Source: Puniceicoccales bacterium
GTDB lineage: Bacteria > Verrucomicrobiota > Verrucomicrobiia > Opitutales > UBA953
Assembly (NCBI GenBank): GCA_031279675.1
Contig: JAITIB010000069.1
Span: 1-22,034, forward strand
DNA length: 22,034 bases
Direction of reading: 5' to 3'
A program made the translations under genes and the position numbers. Shown here in pieces: positions 14,704 through 21,989 of this stretch; within the stretch, counting starts at the first letter, position 1, and each line of letters opens with the position of its first letter. The notes below the pieces were generated by a model, which did no database searches, was not told the origin of the DNA, and worked only from the letters and a program-made list of their open reading frames with translations.

Positions 14704-15951
14704 ATGAGTTGTTCGACGATTTCCCTTAGCAATGGCCGGTTGTCCGTGCCTGACGTGCCTGTCATCCCGTTTATTCGCGGTGATGGCACCGGGCCGGACA
14801 TTTGGAGCGCCAGTGTGCGCGTGTTCGACGCGGCGGTGGAAAGGGCTTACGGGGGGCGGCGGCGCATCGAGTGGCTTGAAGTTTTTGCGGGCGAGGCCGC
14901 TTTCAGACAGTTTGGCACGTGGTTGCCGGAGGCGACGGTGTCGGCGTTCCGGGAGCATCGTGTTGGCATCAAGGGGCCGTTGACTACGCCCGTGGGCGGC
15001 GGGGTGCGTTCGCTCAACGTGGCCTTGCGGCAGTTGCTGGACCTGTATGTGTGCCTGCGTCCGGTGCGGTGGTTTTCGGGCGTGCCCTCGCCGGTGCGGC
15101 ATCCGGAGCGCGTGGACATGGTTGTTTTTCGCGAGAACACGGAGGACATCTACACGGGGATTGATTTTGAGGCCGGCTCGGCGGAGGCGATGGGGACGCT
15201 GGGGTTTCTGGCCTCCGCGTTTCCGAAGGAGGCCGCGAAGATTCGTTTTGGGGCGGAGCCCGGGCTTGTCGGCGTGGGCATCAAGCCGGTGTCCCGGCCC
15301 GGCACGCAGCGGCTGGTGCGCGCCGCCGCGGAGTATGCGATCGGGCAGGGGCGCAAGTCGGTCACCTTTGTTCACAAGGGCAACATCATGAAGTTCACGG
15401 AAGGCGCATTTCGCGACTGGGGTTACGCGGTGGCGGAGAGCGAGTATGGCGCGGAGGCGGTGGACGGCGGGCCGTGGCGGCGCATCCCCCCCGGGCGGCG
15501 CGGCGCGGGGCTTCTCTTCAAGGATGCGATCGCGGACATCGCCTTTCAGCAAGCGCTTACGCGGGCGGAGGATTTTGACGTCATCGCCACCCTGAACCTG
15601 AACGGCGACTATCTTTCCGACGCGCTGGCGGCGCAGGTTGGCGGCATCGGCATCGCGCCCGGCGGGAACATCAATTACGAGTCCGGCCACGCGATCTTTG
15701 AGGCCACGCACGGGACGGCGCCCAAATACGCCGGGAAGGACGTCGTGAATCCCGGGAGCCTCGTTCTTTCCGGCGAGATGATGCTCCGGCATCTGGGCTG
15801 GGACGAGGCGGCGGAGCTCATCCTCAGGGGGCTCAACGGGGCGATTGCCTCGCGGCGCGTGACCTATGACTTTGCGCGCCTGATGGACGGGGCGACCGAG
15901 GTGCGCTGCTCCGCGTTTGCCGACGCGATTGTGGCGCACATGCGGGGCTGA
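14704..15951 (+). CDS. icd: NADP-dependent isocitrate dehydrogenase (E. coli type)
   Basis: A 415-residue enzyme, one residue shorter than E. coli Icd. It oxidatively decarboxylates isocitrate to 2-oxoglutarate in the TCA cycle. The substrate-binding set is complete: KGPLTTPVGGGVRSLNVALR with Ser103 (equivalent of the AceK-phosphorylated Ser113), Asn105 and Arg109, then Arg119, and FRENTEDIY with Arg143 and Tyr150. Lys225 lies in VHKGNIMKFTEG. Metal ligands Asp302 and Asp306 are in NGDYLSDALAA. HGTAPKYAG with Lys341 and Tyr342 matches the NADP-selecting residues of the E. coli enzyme. The start ATG at 14704 has no Shine-Dalgarno sequence, but the N-terminus aligns well. The LplT-like gene begins 24 bases downstream, so the two may be co-transcribed. 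I see no icd kinase gene here. Confidence 0.97.
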   Translation: MSCSTISLSNGRLSVPDVPVIPFIRGDGTGPDIWSASVRVFDAAVERAYGGRRRIEWLEVFAGEAAFRQFGTWLPEATVSAFREHRVGIKGPLTTPVGGGVRSLNVALRQLLDLYVCLRPVRWFSGVPSPVRHPERVDMVVFRENTEDIYTGIDFEAGSAEAMGTLGFLASAFPKEAAKIRFGAEPGLVGVGIKPVSRPGTQRLVRAAAEYAIGQGRKSVTFVHKGNIMKFTEGAFRDWGYAVAESEYGAEAVDGGPWRRIPPGRRGAGLLFKDAIADIAFQQALTRAEDFDVIATLNLNGDYLSDALAAQVGGIGIAPGGNINYESGHAIFEATHGTAPKYAGKDVVNPGSLVLSGEMMLRHLGWDEAAELILRGLNGAIASRRVTYDFARLMDGATEVRCSAFADAIVAHMRG

Positions 15952-15975
15952 CGCGCGCTCGCGGGCTGTTTTTTC

Positions 15976-17256
15976 ATGACAACGAACACTCTTCCCGTTC
16001 CCCGGCGCAGTTATCCCCTCCTGCTGGCGGGGCAATTCCTGAGCGCGTTCGGCGACAACGCCATCCTTGTGGTGATCCTCGGGCCCCTGACCCTGAGCTT
16101 TAATCGCGGGGAGCTGGCCGAGGAGGCCCTGCGCTCGGCGAACACGCTTTACACGGTGCTCCTGTTCATCCCCTGCGTGCTGTTTGCCCCGCTGGCGGGT
16201 TTTTTGAACGACCGTTTTGCGAAAAGCCGCTGCCTCGTCGGCGGCAACGCGGCCAAGCTTGCCGGCGCGCTCGTGTGCGCGCTGAGCCTTGTCGCGGGCG
16301 ACGGGGTGCTCGGCGCGGGGTACTTCATCGTCGGCATCGGCGTGTGCGTTTACGGCCCGGCCAAGTATGGCATTTTGCCCGAGGTGCTGCCGCGCGAACG
16401 GCTCGTCAGCGCCAACGGCACCGTTGAGATGCTCACACTCGTGGCGATCCTCGCCGGCGCCATCGGCGGCGGCCTGCTCGTGGACAAATGCGCCGGCAAG
16501 CCCGGCATCGCCTACGCCATCGTGGTGGCCGTTTACGCCGCCGCCCTGGGGAGCAACGCGCTCATGGCGCGCACGCCCTCGGATGCGCGCGCGCGGTTTT
16601 CCCAAAACGCCTCCGCCTTCGCCCTGCACGCGCGCGACCTGATGCGCTCGCCGCGCGTGGGCCGCATGTTGCTCGGGACGGCGCTCTTCTGGATCGTCGG
16701 CGCCGCCATGAAAGCCCATTTCCAGCCCTGGGGCGTCGGCGTGCTCAAGCTCGAAAACAACACCGAGATCGGCCTCCTGCTCCTCACACTCAGCCTCGGC
16801 GTGATGGGCGGAAGCGTGCTCTCGGGCCGTTTGCACAAAGTGGGCGACCTGCGCCGCGTCCCCCTCTACGGATTCGCGCTCGCCGGCATCTTTGTCCTCG
16901 CCTGGTCGGCGGGCGCGAGCGCGCTGGAAACTTTCTGGCTCGGAACGCGCATCACTGTGTGCGGGCAGACGGTGATCGTGCCGGTGGCACTGCTGGTGGC
17001 GCTCGCCGGCGTTTTTGCCGGCCTCTTCCTCATCCCCATCAACGCCGCCCTCCAAGCGGAGACAGATCCGGCGAAAATGGGAAAAACCATCGCCGTGCAA
17101 AACCTCTTCGACAACCTTGGCATGTGCCTGGCGCTGGTTTACCTGTATCTTGGAAACCTGCTGGGCATTTCGCTAAGCGGTATATTCCTCGGCCTCGCAA
17201 TCGGCACCACTGCCGTCACCGCCGCAATGCTCCTTGGACGAAAAGCGCGTGCCTAA
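15976..17256 (+). CDS. LplT-like lysophospholipid transporter (MFS)
   Basis: A 426-residue inner-membrane protein with about 12 spans of the major facilitator superfamily. It resembles LplT, which flips lysophospholipids to the cytoplasmic face for re-acylation. Characteristic stretches are LLAGQFLSAFGDNAI, CVLFAPLAGFLNDRFAK, GVCVYGPAKYGILPEVLPRE, RLVSANGTVEMLT and, near the end, LIPINAALQAETDPAKMGKT. LplT is often adjacent or fused to an acyltransferase (Aas/PlsC), but none is present here; icd is the upstream neighbour. The ATG at 15976 fits, with a short N-terminal cytoplasmic segment. Two hairpins follow the stop codon. The codon mix in the second half is more C-ending than in most upstream genes. 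The substrate is assigned by family only. Confidence 0.83.
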   Translation: MTTNTLPVPRRSYPLLLAGQFLSAFGDNAILVVILGPLTLSFNRGELAEEALRSANTLYTVLLFIPCVLFAPLAGFLNDRFAKSRCLVGGNAAKLAGALVCALSLVAGDGVLGAGYFIVGIGVCVYGPAKYGILPEVLPRERLVSANGTVEMLTLVAILAGAIGGGLLVDKCAGKPGIAYAIVVAVYAAALGSNALMARTPSDARARFSQNASAFALHARDLMRSPRVGRMLLGTALFWIVGAAMKAHFQPWGVGVLKLENNTEIGLLLLTLSLGVMGGSVLSGRLHKVGDLRRVPLYGFALAGIFVLAWSAGASALETFWLGTRITVCGQTVIVPVALLVALAGVFAGLFLIPINAALQAETDPAKMGKTIAVQNLFDNLGMCLALVYLYLGNLLGISLSGIFLGLAIGTTAVTAAMLLGRKARA

Positions 17257-17258
17257 AT

Positions 17259-17273
17259 TGCCCCAAGGGGGCA
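17259..17273 (+). terminator. Terminator hairpin after the LplT-like gene
   Basis: TGCCCC (17259-17264) and GGGGCA (17268-17273) form a perfect 6-pair stem with loop AAG, starting 3 bases after the stop codon, followed by TTTCGCTCGTTT. The T tract is interrupted but the position is right for transcript termination. Confidence 0.6.
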
Positions 17274-17289
17274 TTTCGCTCGTTTAAGG

Positions 17290-17302
17290 CCCCCAAAGGG
17301 GG
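17290..17302. terminator. Second hairpin, C5-AAA-G5
   Basis: CCCCC (17290-17294), AAA, GGGGG (17298-17302), followed by ATTTAAGG. It could back up the first terminator. It also resembles a shortened copy of the C5-spacer-G5 core of the 21-base repeat that begins about 90 bases further on. Confidence 0.4.
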
Positions 17303-17367
17303 ATTTAAGGACCAAAAACGGCGATTTAAGGGCTAAAAACCACAATTTCAGGAAACCTGCTGAATCC

Positions 17368-17668
17368 TTCGGGGGATTCCCCAAGCCATTTGGGGAACTC
17401 CCCCAAAGGCTGGGGGAACTCCCCCAAAGATTGGGGGAACTCCCCCGAAGGTTGGGGGAATCCCCCCGAAGGCTGGGGGAACTCCCCCAAAGACTGGGGG
17501 AACTCCCCCAAAGGCCGGGGGAACTCCCCCGAAGGCTGGGGGAACTCCCCCAAAGGCCGGGGGAACTCCCCCAAAGACTGGGGGAATCCCCCCGAAGGCT
17601 GGGGGAACTCCCCCAAAGACTGGGGGAACTCCCCCAAAGGTTGGGGGAATCCCCCCAAAAGATTTTCG
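17368..17668. repeat. Tandem array of the 21-base hairpin repeat (right array)
   Basis: Twelve full head-to-tail copies cover 17396-17647. The unit is AACTCCCCC, a 7-base spacer (AAAGACT, AAAGGCC, AAAGGCT, AAAGATT, AAAGGTT, GAAGGCT or GAAGGTT), then GGGGG. Degenerate copies flank it at 17368-17395 and 17648-17668. Copies 4 and 10 carry the variant AATCCCCCC-GAAGGCT and both are followed by AAAGACT, and the trailing partial copy also starts AATCCCCCC, so a six-unit (126-base) block may have duplicated. The array fills the gap between convergent genes (LplT-like, plus; TauE/SafE, minus). It is in the same orientation as the left array at 1-251. All frames through it are open because the period is a multiple of three; I do not regard any as coding. 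Confidence 0.95.
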
Positions 17669-17750
17669 AGGGCCGCGCACGGGTGGGGGATTCTCGCGGG
17701 TGTGGCCGTGTCGGCGCTCTTCGCGTTGGGGTGAGGGAGGGGGACTTGGT

Positions 17751-18497
17751 TTACCCTATGATGAGCTTTATGCCTGCAAGCAGGCCGAGTGTGAGGGCAA
17801 GTGTTTCAAAAAGGCGTTGATTGATGCGGGCGAGGAGGAGCCGCCCGGCGAATGCGCCGAGGAGGACGGCGGGGAGGAGAAGGGCGTTTAATTGGAGGCT
17901 TTCACGGGTAATGAGCCCGAGTTGTGCCATGAAGGGGACTTTAAACCAGTTCAGGATCATGAAAAAAATGGCTCCCGTGCCGACGAATTCGAGCTTGGGC
18001 AGGCGGGCGGCCAGAAAAAAAACGGTCGTGAGCGGACCGGCGGCGTTGGCAACAAGGGTGGTGAATCCGGCCAGTGTGCCGATTGCGGGGGCAAGCCAGC
18101 GGGGGGGTTCGGGCGTGGCTGCCGGGGCGCGGGAGCGGCGCGCAAGGTGCAGGAGTGTGAGGGCGAGCACGATCGCGCCGGTGAGCGCGCGCGCCTGTGT
18201 GGCCGAGATGTGGCTCATCGCGCAAAATCCGCCGATGACGCCGAGGGCCGCCCAGGGGAAAAGCCGCCGGAACCAGCGCCACCGCATGTGCCGGTGGTAG
18301 AGCAGTACCGCGATGGTGTCGCCGGCGATCAGGAGGGGGAGCACCACGCCGGTGGCTTGGCGCACATCGGCAAAGACGCTCGCGAAGAGCGCCACGAAGA
18401 GGATCCCCAGCCCGGCGATGCCGGTCTTGGACACACCGACGAGGAGGGCCGCGGCGAGAAGCATCGCCCATTGCCAGCAATTGAATTCGTGCACCAT
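17751..18497 (-). CDS. TauE/SafE family sulfite/anion permease
   Basis: A 248-residue inner-membrane protein with about 8 hydrophobic segments in two repeats, as in the TauE/SafE (DUF81) family. The first repeat shows LLVGVSKTGIAGLGILFVAL and VVLPLLIAGDTIAVLLYHRH. The second shows IGTLAGFTTLVANAAGPLTT, then FVGTGAIFFMILNWFKVPFM. These fit the family pattern (G-K-x-G near the start; N-A-G-P in repeat two). Members export sulfite, sulfoacetate or other organosulfur anions; the substrate here is unknown. The ATG at 18497 starts just before the first span. The frame upstream of it is open but overlaps the divergent Tat-signal gene. Seventy bases separate the two divergent starts. A DUF1634 gene, a frequent partner of this family, lies 3 kb away at 21495. 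Confidence 0.87.
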   Translation of the reverse strand: MVHEFNCWQWAMLLAAALLVGVSKTGIAGLGILFVALFASVFADVRQATGVVLPLLIAGDTIAVLLYHRHMRWRWFRRLFPWAALGVIGGFCAMSHISATQARALTGAIVLALTLLHLARRSRAPAATPEPPRWLAPAIGTLAGFTTLVANAAGPLTTVFFLAARLPKLEFVGTGAIFFMILNWFKVPFMAQLGLITRESLQLNALLLPAVLLGAFAGRLLLARINQRLFETLALTLGLLAGIKLIIG

Positions 18498-18567
18498 GCC
18501 GGCCACGGAACAATCCGCGCATGTGTGTGTCAACCGCCGCCCCAGTGTTTCAACCCATATTGATGCC

Positions 18568-19479
18568 ATGAAGACTATGAACCGACGCAGCTTTTTCAAC
18601 ACCACCGCCCTTGCGGGCCTTGCCGCCACCCTCGGGGGTGGGGCGCGCGCGGGCGCCGCGACGAAGACGGTGCCCGTCCCCGACCGGCCTGCCGAGCTGA
18701 ACCTCTGCCTCCAATGGAACGGCATTCCCGGCGGCGGGATGAACGAAAAGCTGGATTTCCTCGAAGCCAACGGCTTCACGGCTGTCGAGCTTCCCACCGG
18801 GAAATGGCTCTTCGACAACGGGGGGGCTTTCCAAAAGGCGATCCAGGGGCGCAAGCTTGCCGTGGCCACGGCGTGCGGGCCGAGCGATTTTTCCTACGCG
18901 GACAAGGCGCGGCGCGAGGCGGAAGTGGAGAAATTCCTTCCCCAGCTTGAAATCCTCGGCGGGCTCAAGTCCGTCGGCCTCATCCTTTGCCCGGCGCGCA
19001 AGAACGTCGCGATGGGCTTCCGCGAATTGCGGGACGACTTTGTCAACAACACCGGGCGCCGCCTCGCCCGGCACGCCGCCAAGCATGGCACCAGCATCGT
19101 CCTTGAGCCCTTGCGCCGTGGCGAGACACCGTTCCTGAAACTCGTCGCCGACGGCGCGAGCATCGCGCGGGACATCGGCGAGGGGGCCGCGGTAATGGGC
19201 GACTTCTGGCACATGGCACAGGAGGAAACCAGCCAGATGGGGGCCTTCCTGAGCGGGGGCAACCTGCTCAAGCACGTCCATATCGCTTCCCTGAAAGACC
19301 GGAAGATCCCCGGCTGCGAGCCCAAGTATGACCGGTATGTGGACGGCTTTCGCGGCCTGAAAATGATCGGCTACCGCGGCGCGGTAAGCTTCGAGGGCGG
19401 CATCCCCAAGGGGGGGGACCGCGTGAAACTCATCAAGGCCATGGTCATTTACCTGCGCGACCAATGGGCTGAGGCCTGA
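18568..19479 (+). CDS. Tat-exported sugar phosphate isomerase/epimerase (TIM barrel)
   Basis: A 303-residue protein. The N-terminus MNRRSFFNTTALAGLAATLG is a twin-arginine signal; translation may start at 18568 or at the second ATG (18577). The mature part is a xylose isomerase-like TIM barrel (AP endonuclease 2 / IolE-like superfamily): NLCLQWNGIPGG, MNEKLDFLEANGFTAVELPT, SIVLEPLRRGETPFL (a metal-binding-type Glu), MGDFWHMAQEE, HVHIASLKDRK and AVSFEGG with the last acidic ligand. Cytoplasmic relatives epimerise or isomerise ketoses. Exported versions are frequent in Planctomycetes and Verrucomicrobia, where they accompany Gfo/Idh/MocA and DUF1080 proteins, and may act on 3-keto sugars. The exact reaction is not known. 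It is monocistronic: a divergent permease lies upstream and a hairpin follows downstream. Confidence 0.87.
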   Translation: MKTMNRRSFFNTTALAGLAATLGGGARAGAATKTVPVPDRPAELNLCLQWNGIPGGGMNEKLDFLEANGFTAVELPTGKWLFDNGGAFQKAIQGRKLAVATACGPSDFSYADKARREAEVEKFLPQLEILGGLKSVGLILCPARKNVAMGFRELRDDFVNNTGRRLARHAAKHGTSIVLEPLRRGETPFLKLVADGASIARDIGEGAAVMGDFWHMAQEETSQMGAFLSGGNLLKHVHIASLKDRKIPGCEPKYDRYVDGFRGLKMIGYRGAVSFEGGIPKGGDRVKLIKAMVIYLRDQWAEA

Positions 19480-19510
19480 GGCGCGCCGCGCGCATTCCCG
19501 CCGGAACGGA

Positions 19511-19529
19511 GAGAGGGGCCGCCCCTCTC
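19511..19529 (+). terminator. Terminator-like hairpin after the TIM-barrel gene
   Basis: GAGAGGGG (19511-19518) and CCCCTCTC (19522-19529) form a perfect 8-pair stem with a 3-base loop. A possible outer stem is CCGGA (19501-19505) / TCCGG (19532-19536). It begins 31 bases after the stop. The downstream T content (AGTTTAACCTT) is modest. Confidence 0.55.
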
Positions 19530-19596
19530 CCTCCGGGCCAGTTTAACCTTGTCCCCCGGTGTCCCTTGGTCGAAAAACAGGGCTTCGACGAAACAC

Positions 19597-21498
19597 ATGC
19601 CGCTCCTCCCCGATATTCACGGCCCAGCCGACGTAAAAAAACTCCCTCCGGAACAACTCCCGGAACTTGCCGCGGAAATTCGCGAACGCATCATCCGCGT
19701 CACCTCCGAAAACGGCGGGCACATCGGGCCCAACCTCGGCGTTGTCGAGCTCACCCTCGCCCTGCACCGCGTCTTTGACACGCCCGCGGACAACCTCGTC
19801 TTCGACGTCTCGCACCAGGGCTACGTCCACAAACTCCTCACCGGGCGCAACGACGCCGCCTTTGACCGCCTGCGCCAGACCGGCGGCTACTCGGGCTTCC
19901 TCAACCGTTCCGAGAGCCCGCACGACGCCTTCGGGGCCGGGCACGCGGGCACCGCCCTCTCCGCCGCCCTCGGCATGGCCACCGCGCGCGACCTGCGCGA
20001 CTCGCCCGAGCACGTCGTGGCCGTCCTCGGGGACGCCGCGCTCACCTGCGGCGTCACCCTTGAGGCGCTCAACAACATCGCCTCCGCCACGCGCCGCCTC
20101 ATCGTGATCCTCAACGACAACGAGTGGTCCATCGACAAGAACGTCGGCGCCATCTCCGACTACCTCAACCACCTCATCACCACGCGCATCTACAACCGGA
20201 CCCAGCGCGAGATCGGGAACGTGCTCCGCAACGTCCCCGGCGGCGGCAGGCTCATCGCGCTCGGCAGCCGCGTGAAGCGCGACACCAAGGACTTCCTCAC
20301 CCCGCGCGCCTCGCTCTTCGAGAAATTCCAGCTCCGTTACATCGGCCCGATCGACGGGCACAACATCGAGCAGCTCACGCACTACCTGGAGTTTTGCAAA
20401 CGCTCCCCGCAGCCCGTCCTGCTCCACCTGCGCACCATCAAGGGCAAGGGCTGCGAGGTCGCGCTCAAAAACCCGGAGAAATTCCACGGCTGCGCCCCCT
20501 TTCAGATCGCGACCGGGGACCCCAAGCCCGCCGCGCGCGCGGACACCCCGCCCGCGTGGCAGGAGGTGTTTGGAACCACGCTCGTGAAGTGCGCCCGCGC
20601 CGACCCGCGCATCCTCGGCGTCACCGCGGCCATGGCCTCCGGCACCTCGCTTCACCACATGCGCCGCGAGCTGCCACGGCAATACTTCGACGTGGGCATC
20701 GCGGAGGAGCACGCCGTCGTGTTTGCCGCCGGGCTCGCCACCAAGGGCTACAAGCCCGTGTGCGCCATTTACTCCACCTTTCTCCAGCGCGCCTACGACA
20801 TGATCATGCACGACGTGTGCCTGCAGAATCTCGACGTCACCTTCTGCATGGACCGCGCGGGGCTCTCGCCCAACGACGGCGCCACGCACCACGGGCTCTT
20901 TGACATCGCCTTCCTGCGCCACATCCCGCGCGCCCTCATCATGCAGCCCAAGGACGAGGACGAGCTTGCGGACATGGTGCGCACGGCCATCGCGCACCCG
21001 GGCCCCGCCTTCGTGCGTTACCCGCGCGGGGCCGCCCCGGGCGTCCCTGTGAAGGAGACGCCCGCCCTGCTTCCCATCGGCAAGGCGCAGGTGCTCAAGC
21101 CCGGCGGCGAGATCCAGCTCTGGGCGCTTGGCCCCATGGTGGACGATGCCCGGGCGTTGGCCGCGCGCCTCGAAAGCGACTTCCCGGGGATTGCCGCGGG
21201 CGTCGTCAACGCCCGGTATGCCAAGCCGCTCGACGCGGAGTTGCTGCTCGAACACGCCCGGTCCGCGCGCCTCATCGTCACGCTGGAAGACCATGCCGTC
21301 GCGGGCGGCTTTGGCAGCGCGGTCATGGAGCTGTTGCAGGAGAACCATCACGCGATTCCCGTGGAGCGCGTCGGGTGGCCGGACGAGTTTATCGAGCACG
21401 GCACGACGCCCGGGGAGCTTCGCGCCGCGCACAAGCTGGACCCCGGTTCGATTGGCGAGCGTGTCAGCCGGCGTTACGCGGCGCTCGCGGCGTCATGA
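19597..21498 (+). CDS. dxs: 1-deoxy-D-xylulose-5-phosphate synthase, divergent
   Basis: A 633-residue thiamine-diphosphate enzyme, near the usual 620-640. It condenses pyruvate and glyceraldehyde 3-phosphate, the first step of the MEP isoprenoid pathway. Present: HIGPNLGVVELTLALHRVF, FDVSHQGYVHKLLTGR, AGHAGTALSAALG, NDNEWSIDKNVGAIS, YIGPIDGHNIEQL, and in the second domain VGIAEEHAVVFAAGLATKGY with the catalytic Glu, then AGLSPNDGATHHGLFDIAFL. The thiamine-binding motif reads GDAALTCGVTLEALNN (residues 145-160), with Ala where classical DXS has Gly (GDG). GHAGTALS also replaces the common GHSSTSIS. It may therefore be a lineage-specific DXS, or a paralogue. The ATG at 19597 fits the family N-terminus. 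The stop overlaps the next gene by four bases. Confidence 0.88.
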   Translation: MPLLPDIHGPADVKKLPPEQLPELAAEIRERIIRVTSENGGHIGPNLGVVELTLALHRVFDTPADNLVFDVSHQGYVHKLLTGRNDAAFDRLRQTGGYSGFLNRSESPHDAFGAGHAGTALSAALGMATARDLRDSPEHVVAVLGDAALTCGVTLEALNNIASATRRLIVILNDNEWSIDKNVGAISDYLNHLITTRIYNRTQREIGNVLRNVPGGGRLIALGSRVKRDTKDFLTPRASLFEKFQLRYIGPIDGHNIEQLTHYLEFCKRSPQPVLLHLRTIKGKGCEVALKNPEKFHGCAPFQIATGDPKPAARADTPPAWQEVFGTTLVKCARADPRILGVTAAMASGTSLHHMRRELPRQYFDVGIAEEHAVVFAAGLATKGYKPVCAIYSTFLQRAYDMIMHDVCLQNLDVTFCMDRAGLSPNDGATHHGLFDIAFLRHIPRALIMQPKDEDELADMVRTAIAHPGPAFVRYPRGAAPGVPVKETPALLPIGKAQVLKPGGEIQLWALGPMVDDARALAARLESDFPGIAAGVVNARYAKPLDAELLLEHARSARLIVTLEDHAVAGGFGSAVMELLQENHHAIPVERVGWPDEFIEHGTTPGELRAAHKLDPGSIGERVSRRYAALAAS

Positions 21499-21785
21499 CG
21501 GCGTTTGCCAGCAGGCTTGCAAGCGGCGTCCTCGAATGGGGCGTCCGCGCAAGCCTTGTCCTGATGCTGGCGGGCGTCGCGCTGGGGCATCTCGGTTTTC
21601 AGGGTTTCCCCGAGCCGGACAGGCTGGTGCGCTGCGGGTTGGTTTTGCTGATCGCCACGCCGATGGCGCGCGTGGGGGCGATGGCGCTGGCGAGCGCCCT
21701 TGCGCGGGATTGGATTTACGTGGCAATCACAACGCTTGTGCTGGTCTTGCTTGCCGTCACGTTTTTCCTCGGAAAGGTGGTGTAG
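21495..21785 (+). CDS. DUF1634 family small membrane protein
   Basis: A 96-residue protein with three hydrophobic segments: WGVRASLVLMLAGVALGHLG, then CGLVLLIATPMARVGAMALA, then YVAITTLVLVLLAVTFFLGK. The middle segment with TPMARV followed by ARDWIYVAITTLVL is the signature I associate with DUF1634. Function is unknown; genes of this family are often next to TauE/SafE permeases. Here the ATG overlaps the dxs stop (ATGA at 21495-21498), so it is translated from the same transcript as dxs and probably by coupling. The TauE/SafE gene lies 3 kb upstream on the other strand. Confidence 0.8.
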   Translation: MTAFASRLASGVLEWGVRASLVLMLAGVALGHLGFQGFPEPDRLVRCGLVLLIATPMARVGAMALASALARDWIYVAITTLVLVLLAVTFFLGKVV

Positions 21786-21989
21786 GGTTGCGCGCCGACA
21801 GCGCTCATACTTGATCACACGTTCAGGAACGAGCGGGCGAATCGCAGGCGCGCGGTTAGCGCCCTCCAAGCAAGGCCGGTCAATCCCGGCAATCTGCCAA
21901 GTCCGCAATGGCACTCCAGCATTCTTTTTTTGAAGAAACTGCTTGCGTTCCCCCTTCTGAATTCTTTCCGTGCCCCCTGATACTGTCAC
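21786..21989. other. Intergenic stretch with weak stem-loops
   Basis: About 200 bases after the DUF1634 gene with no coding frame I can support. Small inverted repeats are GCCGG/CCGGC (21875-21890) and TGCCA/TGGCA (21895-21913). A run of seven T starts at 21925, about 11 bases beyond the second stem. This could be a poor terminator for the dxs transcript or the end of a short RNA. Composition is lower in GC than the flanking genes. No tRNA-like fold was found. Confidence 0.4.

Noticed and set aside
14580..14801. N-terminal extension of the MscS gene to 14801
   Set aside because: It would overlap the icd start, is proline-rich and low in complexity, and the MscS N-terminus begins at 14579.
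12280..17100. A 1606-codon minus-strand open frame
   Set aside because: It is antisense to the beta-CASP, icd and LplT genes and runs out of frame through the MscS gene. It is Arg/His/Pro-rich with no domain, a high-GC shadow.
17326..17820. Open frames with GEFPQ/GGVPP or GNSPK/GELPR heptads on both strands
   Set aside because: Same explanation: several frames on both strands are open through the array, and none has a domain or an initiation context.
19543..21432. A 629-codon minus-strand open frame opposite dxs
   Set aside because: The dxs reading on the plus strand has all the family motifs; the opposite frame is a shadow.
21786..21989. tRNA or riboswitch after the DUF1634 gene
   Set aside because: No T-loop consensus or acceptor stem and no known aptamer core could be found; only short stems and a T run.
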